A DNA stretch of 64,000 nt from Candidatus Goldiibacteriota bacterium HGW-Goldbacteria-1 (GTDB lineage Bacteria > Oederibacteriota > PGYV01). Under the pieces are notes generated by a model. It saw nothing but the letters and a program-made list of their open reading frames with translations. It was not told the DNA's origin and did not search any database. Of the stretch, positions 38,527 through 46,015 are shown one piece after another (the stretch's first letter is position 1; each line of letters begins with the position of its first letter). The stretch spans positions 265,988-329,987 of the forward strand of contig PGYV01000004.1 in assembly GCA_002839855.1 (NCBI GenBank). Direction: 5' to 3'. A program made the position numbers and the translations under genes.

Positions 38527-38710
38527 TTTTCCTCCTATATACCTTGAAAATTTTTTCTATCTCAGTTTGTTATTATGTATTTTTATAGCGTAATTTAGTT
38601 TTTAATTAATACGCTTTAAACTATCGCTCATTCTTTATGCATGTTCTATTAATCAATAAAAACTTTATTTCAAAATTATTTTAATAATTACATTTAAACT
38701 TGGTTCACAG

Positions 38711-39544
38711 CTAATTATTAACAAAAATTTTCCAGTCATTTTTTATAGGTTTCAGTTTTTTCTGTAAATCTTCAGATAAGTAATATAAAAATGTTAATCC
38801 GGTTTTATTTTCTATATCTTCAATAGTCGTACTATAATCTGGGGATATTGTATCAATATCTGTATTGGGAAGAAGAAGCGCCCAGGTTTTAATATTATCC
38901 CAATTATTTCCGCCTGTTATTACAATTACAAAGAAGTGTGAAGGTATCCAGATTTTACTTTTCCCTAAAACCGCGACAGGTTTTTTTGTTCTTTCGTTAT
39001 TAGAATCCAGGAACACTGGCCCGGTTAAAACAGTACAATCTTTCTTTAACACTTCTGTCTCAACTTGTTTCCATACATACTTATTAAAATTTTTATTCTG
39101 CGGACAGGTATTTGAAAAATAATAGAATTCTTTTTTCGCTTCATATCCACCCTCATAAGTAGGGTGAGAAAAAGCCATTTGTCCAATAACATAATCGCCG
39201 GATTTGTAGTCTAAATTATTTGCCTGCTCATCGGACTTAAAATTAGCATCATGCATATAGGAAAAAGCCGTATGCGAAAAAGACTTATACAATTCCACAT
39301 TGTTTATAATATTAACAACTAATGGCTGTTTTTTTTCTTTACTGTATATTATTCCATATCCCCAACGCAAAGAGTTTAAACTGTTCTCTTCGTGAAAGAT
39401 AATTCCATAATTCCCGTGCGAAGCCGTGCTTAACCATTTTTTTGACAGTCCCGTACAGCTAATTAACATTAAAATAGCAATAACAGATATAACCAATTTT
39501 AATACTTTAATTTTACCTGTTATTGGACTGTTTTTTAAACCCAT
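38711..39544 (-). CDS. Lipoprotein with DNA/RNA non-specific endonuclease fold, catalytic motif lost
   Basis: The N terminus is a lipoprotein signal with Cys30 in L-I-S-C. The rest follows the NUC1/endonuclease-G fold: Y-G-I-I-Y near residue 63, F-Y-Y-F-S-N-T-C-P-Q then F-N-K-Y-V-W-K-Q-V-E near 142-165 (family: S-N-x-x-P-Q...N...W...E), T-G-P-V-F near 174, W-I-P-S-H-F-F near 200, L-L-P-N near 225 and I-E-N-K-T-G-L near 247. However, the catalytic D-R-G-H is replaced by V-I-G-Q in the aligned position, so the catalytic His is Gln. It is therefore probably a non-catalytic binding or structural version. It lies upstream of the giant gene in the same operon. Confidence 0.7.
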   Translation of the reverse strand: MGLKNSPITGKIKVLKLVISVIAILMLISCTGLSKKWLSTASHGNYGIIFHEENSLNSLRWGYGIIYSKEKKQPLVVNIINNVELYKSFSHTAFSYMHDANFKSDEQANNLDYKSGDYVIGQMAFSHPTYEGGYEAKKEFYYFSNTCPQNKNFNKYVWKQVETEVLKKDCTVLTGPVFLDSNNERTKKPVAVLGKSKIWIPSHFFVIVITGGNNWDNIKTWALLLPNTDIDTISPDYSTTIEDIENKTGLTFLYYLSEDLQKKLKPIKNDWKIFVNN

Positions 39545-39672
39545 TTACTTCCCCTTCTGATTCATTTTTCAAATTTTATTCTTAAGTACTGATTTAAGTA
39601 ATGAAAACTTTAACAAAACAATAAATTAATGCAAACCTTGAAAGTAGAACCACATCTATCCCTTATACTAAC

Positions 39673-39888
39673 CTAAACATTACAGTCATATTTAAACATA
39701 CCGCAGCCGTCCGGTGAAATATTTTCAATTTTAACAATCTCTGATTTTATTTCTATTTGATTAGTATTGGTTTTCCGGGAATTAATAACATTGAAAAGAT
39801 TATAATCCTTAGCAGAAATAGAATAAGGAAATAAAAGATTTGCATCCGTTAGCATCGCTAAGTTCTTAAAATAAAAACCCTGTTTCAA
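39673..39888 (-). CDS. Small protein of unknown function, first gene of the giant-protein operon
   Basis: A TTG start at 39888 is chosen because GGGAGGG lies 7 bases before it. The longer frame starting at 39951 is rejected because that TTG is the -35 box of a good promoter. The resulting 71-residue product has no signal peptide; its last 20 residues read E-N-I-S-P-D-G-C-G-M-F-K-Y-D-C, faintly like a PilZ-type N-I-S-x-x-G turn. I do not recognise a family. The next gene (the nuclease-fold lipoprotein) starts 128 bases downstream. Confidence 0.4.
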   Translation of the reverse strand: MKQGFYFKNLAMLTDANLLFPYSISAKDYNLFNVINSRKTNTNQIEIKSEIVKIENISPDGCGMFKYDCNV

Positions 39889-39922
39889 AAAAACCCTCCC
39901 TCTTGCTTGTGTTATGAAAATT

Positions 39923-39951
39923 AATCTACAACAAACATTTTTTTCTGTCAA
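39923..39951 (-). promoter_or_regulatory. Sigma-70 promoter of the giant-protein operon
   Basis: TTGACA and TAGATT are exactly 17 bases apart, followed by a 35-base leader and a strong GGGAGGG site. It is the best promoter-like sequence in the 19.9-40 kb block and probably drives all five genes. Confidence 0.7.
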
Positions 39952-40063
39952 CTATTTTGTTAATTTAAAACATTAAACATATCACTTTAGGGGATAAAGG
40001 TATTAACACGTGTAAATGTTTAAGCTGATATTATTAGTTAGTATTATCTTTGCCCGTAAAAAC

Positions 40064-40168
40064 AAAAACTCTTTATCATCCCCTGCAAGGTTTTACTTTG
40101 CGGTAATATTATTGACCCGGGTTATTTCTATTACTATCGCAATCCTTTTAGCGCCGACTTTTACATGA
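40064..40168 (-). pseudogene. thiE: Decayed thiE 3' fragment
   Basis: This stretch is about 80% identical, base for base, to the last 105 bases of the intact thiE gene (41662-41766). Read in frame it gives G-A-K-R-I-A then E-I-T-R and N-I-T-A-K before a stop, against the intact G-A-K-R-I-A-M-V-T-E-I-T-R-A-D-N-I-T-A-K. Two single-base deletions and a premature stop show that it is broken. Upstream similarity fades out. Confidence 0.75.
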
Positions 40169-40265
40169 AAATGAATGCGGGACTTGAGCTGTCTTGCTTT
40201 TGGTATATTTGCCCCAAAGACCATTTTTCCTAAATTTAAACTCAAGGGACACCCCCTTATCTCTT

Positions 40266-40955
40266 CTAACCGGTACTCACCTTTAAAACCTCTTTTGCCC
40301 CTTCCAAAAACTCAAATTCTGTTTCTATTATCTCGAATTCCGCGTTTTTAAATATTACATCCTTCATTATCCTGTCTACAAATTCTGATTTCCGGTAGCG
40401 AAGGTTAATAAGCGGATAAATAAGTATTGTACCTTTAGTCACGCGCACCAATTCCTCTATTGCCTTTCTGTGAAACTCATAATCCAGATGCTCGTCATAA
40501 AGAAAAAGAAAATGCGAACACAGCGCAAGCGTAAATTCCTTATCATAAAAAGGCGAAACAGGCATATTGCACGTTATATATTTCTTTCCCCTGTTTTCCC
40601 TGTAATCCTTTAAAAATAAATCCCTGGCAAAATTCCTGTGTTTTTCAAGATCAGTTTCGTCCTTATAGTAATCCCATTTGTAATGATGTTTTGTTTTGGA
40701 AAGGGAATTGAACATTATTTTTAAATCATCTGCTGATTTTGTTTCTAATTCTTTGTGAGTAAATTTATATATCCTGTCCGCGGATATGCTGTTAATTCCT
40801 TTTATTGACGCTTCGTGTGTGAATGAAGATACCCCGCCGCCGCAGTCCAGCACGTTTTCCGCGCGCATATCAATTTTATCAAGTCCGAATATCGCTTCGT
40901 ATTCACTGTAACTGCGGCCTATAGCCACAATGTCTTTTAATTCAAATTTTTCCAT
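40266..40955 (-). CDS. SAM-dependent class I methyltransferase
   Basis: The 229-residue protein has the SAM-binding motif I V-L-D-C-G-G-G-V-S-S-F at about residues 35-45 and an acidic residue after the next strand (S-A-D-R-I near 60). The strand L-A-L-C-S-H-F-L-F-L-Y with nearby D/H residues and the C-terminal E-E-L-V-R-V-T-K-G-T-I-L-I-Y-P-L block are typical of the Methyltransf_11 type. The substrate is unknown. The central inserted helical part is Lys/Asp-rich. It stands alone between two decayed gene fragments and has no operon partner. It may be a passenger of local rearrangement. Confidence 0.8.
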   Translation of the reverse strand: MEKFELKDIVAIGRSYSEYEAIFGLDKIDMRAENVLDCGGGVSSFTHEASIKGINSISADRIYKFTHKELETKSADDLKIMFNSLSKTKHHYKWDYYKDETDLEKHRNFARDLFLKDYRENRGKKYITCNMPVSPFYDKEFTLALCSHFLFLYDEHLDYEFHRKAIEELVRVTKGTILIYPLINLRYRKSEFVDRIMKDVIFKNAEFEIIETEFEFLEGAKEVLKVSTG

Positions 40956-40980
40956 AAATATATATTACAACAAAAACACC

Positions 40981-41128
40981 TCACTTTCCAACATCCGTGT
41001 ACGCCGCATACGTTGTCCCGTTGCAGGCATATAGAGAGGTATAGTCTGCTATACCTGCAGATAATCCGGCTGTTTCAATAAGCTTCCACGCACTTCCGTT
41101 ATATTTCATTACCGTTGTTGCCGCTATT
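40981..41128 (-). pseudogene. Fragment of a repeat-type secreted protein
   Basis: An in-frame stretch of about 48 codons, starting right after a stop codon and ending in a TGA at 40981, reads T-V-M-K-Y-N-G-S-A-W-K-L-I then G-L-S-A-G-I-A-D-Y-T-S-L and T-Y-A-A-Y. This is one blade-like unit of the repeat proteins with the pattern M-K-Y-N-G-S-x-W...F-S-x-G-x-A-x-Y-T-S-L...P-Y-V-A-Y. It has no ribosome-binding site or full-length context, so it is a leftover of a larger gene. Confidence 0.65.
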
Positions 41129-41169
41129 TCTCTTTAATGATTTAATTATAACTTTCTTACTTTACGGCA

Positions 41170-41198
41170 TTGTGAATTTATCAGCCACATGTTAAAAT
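41170..41198 (+). promoter_or_regulatory. Sigma-70-like promoter of the small membrane protein gene
   Basis: TTGTGA and TAAAAT are 17 bases apart, 53 bases upstream of the plus-strand start codon. Confidence 0.5.
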
Positions 41199-41250
41199 CC
41201 TTTTCATTAAATTCAAGAAGGGGTAAATAAAAAAACAAGGAGATTTGAAA

Positions 41251-41568
41251 ATGAAAAAAACATTAATTGGATTGGGGCTTGGAGCAATTGCCGGGGTTGT
41301 GGATGTTATTCCTATGATAATACAGAAATTACCATTGTCTGCTGACATTTCGGCGTTTACATTTTGGGTAGTTTCCGGGTTCCTGATAGTACACAGCGAA
41401 ATAAAGATAAAACCTTTCTTTAAAGGCGTGCTTATATCGTACCTTGTGCTTATTCCGTCTGCTGTATTAGTGGGAGCATCAGATCCAAAAAGCCTTATCC
41501 CTATGTCAATAATGGCCTTAATTCTTGGCGGATTGCTGGGAGTCTCTTCCGCACGCTTGAGCCGTTAA
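41251..41568 (+). CDS. Small membrane protein
   Basis: The ATG at 41251 follows AAGGAG; a TTG 6 bases earlier is a weaker alternative. The 105-residue product has about four hydrophobic segments (near 5-25, 35-50, 58-75 and 83-98), several Gly-rich turns and a basic end, so it is an inner-membrane protein. The repeated L-G-G-L-L-G and G-L-G-L-G-A-I-A-G stretches suggest close helix packing. I do not recognise the family. It is one of only four plus-strand genes and has its own promoter; it faces thiE tail to tail. Confidence 0.7.
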   Translation: MKKTLIGLGLGAIAGVVDVIPMIIQKLPLSADISAFTFWVVSGFLIVHSEIKIKPFFKGVLISYLVLIPSAVLVGASDPKSLIPMSIMALILGGLLGVSSARLSR

Positions 41569-41659
41569 GCAGGTTTAGGAGCTTACAAATAGTTTTTATC
41601 TTTTTATAGCTCATCAAAAACAGCAGGTACAGGCGATGCATATTTTTTGCCTTTATGTA

Positions 41660-42301
41660 TTAAAAACTCTTTATCATTCCCTGCAGACCTTTTACTTTTG
41701 CGGTGATGTTATCAGCCCGGGTTATTTCTGTTACCATCGCAATCCTCTTCGCTCCGGCTTTAACAAGCTGTGGGATGTGGTGTTCTTTAATCCCGCCCAT
41801 GACGGTATATGGGATGTTAATTTTTTTGGAGATTTTTATCAGGGTTTCAATACCAAGCGGGGCCATTAAATTTTCTTTTGTTTTTGTCGCAAATATTGGC
41901 CCTATGTTTATATAATCCGCGCCGTCTTTCTGTGCCTGAAGCGCCTCTTTCATGTTATGGGTGGAGACTCCTATTATCAGCCCGGGTGCAAGTTTCTTTG
42001 CGTCTTTACATGGAATGTCATCCTGCCCAAGGTGAACGCCGTCTGCCTTGCATATTAGGGCTACGTCTATATGGTCGTTTATAATAAGCAGGGCTTTATA
42101 TTTATCTGTCAGTTTTCTGAATTCAAGAGCCATTTTTAAAATTCTGCCTTTATGGTACTCCTTTTCCCGTAACTGCACCATTTTCACCCCGCCCTTTAAA
42201 ACCTTTTCAAGCGTTTTAACGGATGAGCCGTTGGAACAGAATTTTTCCGTTATAACGGAATAAATGCCAAAAGGCCAGCTGTTTAGTTTTGTATTATTCA
42301 T
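41660..42301 (-). CDS. thiE: Thiamine-phosphate synthase
   Basis: The start at 42301 is fixed by AAAGGAG 5 bases upstream; an earlier GTG in frame has no such site. The 213-residue TIM-barrel enzyme has M-V-Q-L-R-E-K near residue 40 (pyrophosphate site), D-H-I-D-V-A near 76, G-V-H-L-G-Q-D-D near 87, a T-x-T-K loop around I-F-A-T-K-T-K near 135 and G-G-I near 166. It joins the thiazole and pyrimidine phosphates. It lies 300 bases after thiS, separated by repeats, at the end of the thiamine operon. A broken copy of its 3' end lies 1.5 kb away. Confidence 0.92.
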   Translation of the reverse strand: MNNTKLNSWPFGIYSVITEKFCSNGSSVKTLEKVLKGGVKMVQLREKEYHKGRILKMALEFRKLTDKYKALLIINDHIDVALICKADGVHLGQDDIPCKDAKKLAPGLIIGVSTHNMKEALQAQKDGADYINIGPIFATKTKENLMAPLGIETLIKISKKINIPYTVMGGIKEHHIPQLVKAGAKRIAMVTEITRADNITAKVKGLQGMIKSF

Positions 42302-42335
42302 AATTTCTCCTTTAAAAAGGTTTTTCACCGATCTG

Positions 42336-42529
42336 GTAGCCGCGCCTTTTAAGGCGCGTTGTTTAGATTTATGTTTTTAACTGCCGCACCCTAAAGGGTG
42401 CGCCTACCAATACAACACCATTACAAAAACAAAAACGCGCGGGCTAAAGACCCGCGTCTACCAATGCTAAACCATACCAAACATTTTTTTATATCCCTTT
42501 AACTGCCGCACCCTAAAGGGTGCGCCTAC
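42336..42529. repeat. Cluster of four REP-like hairpins
   Basis: Copies lie at 42336-42370 (plus orientation, GTAG then a CGCGCC/GGCGCG stem and the tail GTTTAGATTT), 42381-42407, 42436-42461 and 42503-42529 (minus orientation). The second and fourth are identical and have, on the minus strand, GTAG, one base, CGCACCC, four bases and GGGTGCG. The third has a CGCGGGT/GCCCGCG-type stem. They fill the gap between thiS and thiE. Confidence 0.75.
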
Positions 42530-42550
42530 CAGTACCAAACCATTTTCCGA

Positions 42551-42606
42551 GCCACCGAGCTGCCGACCTTCCAAGCATCCAACCTTCCAAGCATCCAAGC
42601 ATCTAG
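42551..42606. repeat. Octamer array abutting thiS
   Basis: Seven consecutive 8-base units run without a break: GCCACCGA, GCTGCCGA, then alternating CCTTCCAA and GCATCCAA, ending GCATCTAG. The array ends 2 bases before the thiS stop codon. Confidence 0.7.
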
Positions 42607-42608
42607 AA

Positions 42609-42809
42609 CTATCCTCCCCCTACAAACCTTACTATTTCCACTTTATCTCCTGAACTAATACTTCTATTATCAAAATCATCTCTTCCAATTATCTCCCCAT
42701 TTAATTCCACGACAGTCATGCCTTTTTTTAGTCCAAGCGATACAAGCAGCGCGGAAATAGTCATGGTGTTTTCAAATTCTTTTTCAGAGCCGTTAATTAC
42801 CGCTTTCAT
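42609..42809 (-). CDS. thiS: Sulfur carrier protein ThiS
   Basis: The 66-residue ubiquitin-like protein ends in the required Gly-Gly (here Gly-Gly-Gly) that is adenylated by ThiF and turned into a thiocarboxylate. The internal V-E-L-N-G-E-I-I and the C-terminal D-K-V-E-I-V-R-F-V-G-G-G fit the family. Its start overlaps the thiH stop by 4 bases. The 3-Gly tail means an extra residue after the usual double Gly or simply a variant; the last two are expected to be active. Confidence 0.92.
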   Translation of the reverse strand: MKAVINGSEKEFENTMTISALLVSLGLKKGMTVVELNGEIIGRDDFDNRSISSGDKVEIVRFVGGG

Positions 42810-43918
42810 TTATTACCCCCAAACGTATCAGCCCAGTCTTTAAACACGGGATAATACCCTTTGCTTTTAATTGCCAGAAGTATTTCTTCCACGCTTCTGT
42901 CGTCGCAAATTTCAAACTGGCCTTCAGATTCGCTTCCGACGTAGCCGCCGGGATTTGTCTTTGAACCGGCGCTCATATTTGTTACTCCAAGGCTTATCAT
43001 ATTGTCCCTGAAATCCGCGGCTTCCCTTGTGGAAAGGGTGATGCCGGCAAATTTGGTATATATCCTTAAGGCAAATATCATCTGCACAAGCTCCCTATCG
43101 CTTATTATCTGATACGGTTTGAATGCGGAGCTGGAGCCTCTCATCCTTGGAAAACTTACGGATACTTCTGTTTTCCAGTATTTTTTCATTATATATGCCG
43201 CGTGCGCGCCCACATACGCCGCTTCCGTGCGCCAGTCATAAAGCCCTAAAAGCGCGCCTATGCCGATTTTACGGAACCCCGCCTGCGCCGCGCGGTCAGG
43301 AGTGTTAATGCGCCATTCAAAATTTTTCTTCTGCCCGGACAGGTGGACTTTTTTATATGTTTCAGGGTCATAAGTTTCCTGATACACCGTAAGCCCTGTG
43401 GCACCGTTATCCACAAGTTTTTTATAGCCATCAACATCCATAGGGTAAATTTCAAGCGAGACCTGCGTAAAATACTTTCTTGCAAACGCTACACACCGCG
43501 CTATGTAATCAAGCCCGGCTTTGTCAGGAGCTTCCCCGGTTAACAGAAGAATACTGTTATATCCCAGGTTTTTTATACCTTCAAGTTCGGCTTTCACTTC
43601 TTCTTCGCTTAGCGTCTTTCTGTTGATTTTATTTTTTCTGTTGAACCCGCAGTAAGCGCATTCATTGGAACATTCATTGGAAATATAAAGGGGAATGTAC
43701 ATGTTAATATTTTTACCAAAGTGTTTCTGCGTCATTTCCCTTGCCCTTATCGCCATGTAATCAAGCAATGAAGCCGCCGCGGGCGAAAGCATCGCAAGAA
43801 AATCCTGATAGGAGGCACTCTCTTTTTTAACCGCGCTTTCAACACGCGTTTTATCATCGGAATTAACCGCTGCTTTTATCTGCTCTGTATCTATTTTTAA
43901 AAACTCTTCATAAAACAT
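42806..43918 (-). CDS. thiH: Tyrosine lyase (2-iminoacetate synthase), radical SAM
   Basis: The 370-residue protein has the radical-SAM cluster at C83, C87 and C90 (E-C-S-N-E-C-A-Y-C). The ThiH-specific C-terminal part with S-A-G-S-K-T-N-P-G-G near residue 315 is present. It cleaves tyrosine to make the glycine imine for the thiazole. Using ThiH instead of the oxygen-dependent ThiO suggests anaerobic life. It starts 1 base after the thiG stop and overlaps thiS by 4 bases. Confidence 0.93.
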   Translation of the reverse strand: MFYEEFLKIDTEQIKAAVNSDDKTRVESAVKKESASYQDFLAMLSPAAASLLDYMAIRAREMTQKHFGKNINMYIPLYISNECSNECAYCGFNRKNKINRKTLSEEEVKAELEGIKNLGYNSILLLTGEAPDKAGLDYIARCVAFARKYFTQVSLEIYPMDVDGYKKLVDNGATGLTVYQETYDPETYKKVHLSGQKKNFEWRINTPDRAAQAGFRKIGIGALLGLYDWRTEAAYVGAHAAYIMKKYWKTEVSVSFPRMRGSSSAFKPYQIISDRELVQMIFALRIYTKFAGITLSTREAADFRDNMISLGVTNMSAGSKTNPGGYVGSESEGQFEICDDRSVEEILLAIKSKGYYPVFKDWADTFGGNK

Positions 43919-43919
43919 A

Positions 43920-44690
43920 TTATTTTACCAGCCAGTCTGTGGGTGATGAAGGCCTTGCGTTGTCCCTTTTTTCTGCCATACCCGCAAGGTAAGCAAGCCT
44001 GCCCGCGCGCGCGGCAAGTTTAAACGCCTCCGCCATTCTGACAGGGTCAGGCGAGGCTGATATGGCGGTGTTTATCATTACCGCGTCCGCGCCAAGTTCC
44101 ATTGCAAGCGCCGCGTCCGAAGGCGAACCGATACCCGCGTCTATGACAACTGGAATCCCCGCCTGTTCTATTATTATTTTTATCGTATCAATTGACTTCA
44201 TTCCTTTATTGGTACCTATCGGCGACGCAAGCGGCATAACCGTTGCAGTGCCCGCGTCTTCAAGTTTTTTTGCCAGCACGGGATCAGGCCCTATGTATGG
44301 CAGCACCACAAAACCTTCTTTTACAAGTATCCGCGCGGCTTTAAGGGTTTCGTCCCCGTCCGGCCACAGATATTTTGGGTCGGGCGTCACTTCAAGTTTT
44401 ATCCAGTTTGACAGCCCCATTCCGCGCGCCAGCATTGCCGTCCTTACGGCTTCATCCGCGTTCTGCGCGCCGGAAGTGTTGGGGAGAATGAATATTTTTT
44501 TGGGGTCAAGCGCGGACATAATATCCGCGTTGGGGTTTTCAAGGTCCACGCGCCTTACAGCCACTGTTATTATTTCCGCTTCTGACGCATCAAGGCATTT
44601 GTTCATGATTTCATCTGACGGAAATTTTCCCGTACCAATCATGAACCTGCTTTTAAATTCCCTGTCTGCTATTTTTAAAATGTCATCCAT
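43920..44690 (-). CDS. thiG: Thiazole synthase
   Basis: The 256-residue TIM-barrel protein has S-R-F-M-I-G-T-G-K-F near residue 14, the Schiff-base Lys in W-I-K-L-E-V near residue 97, and phosphate-binding G-I-G-S-P-S-D-A near 187. It condenses deoxyxylulose phosphate, iminoglycine and ThiS-thiocarboxylate. It sits between thiF (10 bases upstream) and thiH (1 base downstream) in the thiamine operon. All family landmarks are present and the length is normal. Confidence 0.94.
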   Translation of the reverse strand: MDDILKIADREFKSRFMIGTGKFPSDEIMNKCLDASEAEIITVAVRRVDLENPNADIMSALDPKKIFILPNTSGAQNADEAVRTAMLARGMGLSNWIKLEVTPDPKYLWPDGDETLKAARILVKEGFVVLPYIGPDPVLAKKLEDAGTATVMPLASPIGTNKGMKSIDTIKIIIEQAGIPVVIDAGIGSPSDAALAMELGADAVMINTAISASPDPVRMAEAFKLAARAGRLAYLAGMAEKRDNARPSSPTDWLVK

Positions 44691-44700
44691 GTAAACTCCT

Positions 44701-45429
44701 TTATCCGCCGCAGGCGGTGCATCCCTGTTTTTTAGTAATATTTAACACCCTGTATTGCATTTTTAATCCGTCAAAAAACAGCATGCGCCCTGTATTCAGG
44801 GTGCCTGCGTTAGTAATGTATTTCACCGCTTCCATTGCCTGCAGCGTCCCTATATTACCCGCAACAGCTCCCAATATACCGTCGTTTATTGATGTGTGCG
44901 CGTCATCGCCGGCCGGCACATTTGACATAAAACACCTTAAGCACGCCTGCCCGGGTGTATATGTCATTAACTGGCCGCCCCACGCCAGCGCGCCGCCGTG
45001 GCAGTACGGTTTTTTTAATTTCACGCAGGTGTCATTAATAAGGTACTTAACCGCAAAATTATCAACCGCATCTATTATAAAATCATACTGTGATATTATG
45101 TCCGCCGCGTTCTGCGCGTTTATCATTTGCGGATGGCAGATAACTTTAACTTTAGAATTAAGTTTTTTTACTTTATCAGCGGCCGAATCTGTTTTAAGCC
45201 GCCCAAGGTCAGATTCAAAATGAAGTATCTGCCTGTTTAAATTTATTACTTCAACTTCATCCCCGTCCGCTATTGCAATTGTGCCCGTGCCTGCGGCTGC
45301 AAGATAATATATGACAGGCGAACCAAGGCCGCCCGCGCCGATTACAAGCACGGAGGAGGACAAAAGTTTATTCTGCCCTTCAGCACCTATCTCTTTTATT
45401 CTGATGTTCCTGTCATAACGTGTGTCCAT
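44701..45429 (-). CDS. thiF: ThiS adenylyltransferase (ThiF/MoeB family)
   Basis: The 242-residue E1-like enzyme has the ATP loop G-A-G-G-L-G-S near residue 32, the Asp-Asn-x-x-x-R region (L-N-R-Q-I-L near 63), D-A-V-D-N-F near 116 and the two zinc CxxC pairs (A-C-L-R-C near 157 and G-C-T-A-C at the C terminus). It adenylates the ThiS C terminus. MoeB acts similarly in molybdopterin synthesis, but the thiamine operon context favours ThiF. It is the first gene behind the TPP riboswitch, 350 bases downstream of it with repeats in between. Confidence 0.9.
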   Translation of the reverse strand: MDTRYDRNIRIKEIGAEGQNKLLSSSVLVIGAGGLGSPVIYYLAAAGTGTIAIADGDEVEVINLNRQILHFESDLGRLKTDSAADKVKKLNSKVKVICHPQMINAQNAADIISQYDFIIDAVDNFAVKYLINDTCVKLKKPYCHGGALAWGGQLMTYTPGQACLRCFMSNVPAGDDAHTSINDGILGAVAGNIGTLQAMEAVKYITNAGTLNTGRMLFFDGLKMQYRVLNITKKQGCTACGG

Positions 45430-45460
45430 AGTTGTCCTTATACATTAAATGAAAATCCGA

Positions 45461-45541
45461 GGGACGGATGCACGGAGGGACAGAGGGACGGAAGTAATAC
45501 CACATATCAAAGCATCCATTCCTCCAAGCATCTAACCTTCC
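45461..45541. repeat. Two octamer arrays
   Basis: 45461-45492 is GGGACGGA, TGCACGGA, GGGACAGA, GGGACGGA. 45510-45541 is AAGCATCC, ATTCCTCC, AAGCATCT, AACCTTCC. Both keep an exact 8-base period but have different units. Confidence 0.65.
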
Positions 45542-45551
45542 AAATCAAAAT

Positions 45552-45740
45552 CACGCACCCTAAAGGGTGCGGCTATCCCGCCTGCTTACGCTCGTAAACT
45601 TGCTTCATCGCCGGGATTTCCGCTCGCATGCTCGCTCCAACCAATACAACAAGATAATGTCAAAACAAGACGCAACATGTTGCGTCTCTACATTAGACAC
45701 CATCACTACAAAATCGCGCGGGCTAAAGACCCGCGTCTAC
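45552..45740 (-). repeat. Cluster of three REP-like hairpins
   Basis: 45552-45576 is a CGCACCC/GGGTGCG hairpin with an altered foot (ATAG). 45669-45691 has GTAG then GACGCAACATGTTGCGTC. 45715-45740 matches the copy at 42436 (CGCGGGT...GCCCGCG with GTAG). They lie between the riboswitch terminator and thiF. Confidence 0.7.
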
Positions 45741-45784
45741 CAAAACAAAACCAAATATTAAAAAAAAACCAACCACTTAAAAAC

Positions 45785-45814
45785 AAAAAAGCCCCTGTTT
45801 TGCAGGGGCTTTTA
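45785..45814 (-). terminator. Riboswitch-controlled terminator
   Basis: AAAAGCCCCTG...CAGGGGCTTTT followed on the minus strand by a T-run, directly after the TPP aptamer. Its 5' arm (CCCCTGC) can pair instead with GCAGGGG at the aptamer start. Confidence 0.85.
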
Positions 45815-45910
45815 AATTTATAAGCTCCCTGCGGCGGCATTATCCGCGTCAGGTTCATAGGGTATAATCTCAGACTGTTTTTATTACCAGCCACCCCTGC
45901 CTTAATACTT
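45815..45910 (-). promoter_or_regulatory. TPP riboswitch (THI element)
   Basis: On the minus strand the conserved blocks appear in order: GGGGTGGC, CTGAGAT, ATACCC, TGAACCTGA, CGCGGATAATGCCG and GCAGGGAGC. These are the pyrimidine- and pyrophosphate-sensing arms of the TPP aptamer. A terminator follows, so TPP binding should stop transcription into thiF-G-H-S. Confidence 0.95.
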
Positions 45911-45950
45911 TATTCTCTATTAATTTCTTTTTAAGAACTAAAATTTAGTA

Positions 45951-46007
45951 GGAGCAGGCACTTAGGGGGTTTGGGAGGGGGGTATTTGGGAAAAAAGCGC
46001 CTGCCCC
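45951..46007 (-). ncRNA. Second copy of the C-rich hairpin, in the leader before the riboswitch
   Basis: Arms GGAGCAGGC (45951-45959) and GCCTGCCCC (45999-46007) pair with one mismatch. On the minus strand the loop holds CCCCCCTCCCAAACCCCC, nearly the same as the loop at 17.69 kb. On the plus strand the loop has four G-runs (45965-45990), a canonical quadruplex pattern. A promoter lies 8 bases upstream on the minus strand, so it heads an RNA that may continue into the TPP riboswitch. Confidence 0.5.
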
Positions 46008-46015
46008 GTATTTTT

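Noticed and set aside
39889-39951. N-terminal extension of the small gene at 39.7 kb from a TTG at 39951
   Set aside because: That TTG is the -35 box of a good promoter; a later TTG has a proper ribosome-binding site.
45706-45894. A 62-residue minus-strand frame
   Set aside because: It overlaps the TPP aptamer, its terminator and a REP hairpin, all structured RNA or repeats; no ribosome-binding site.
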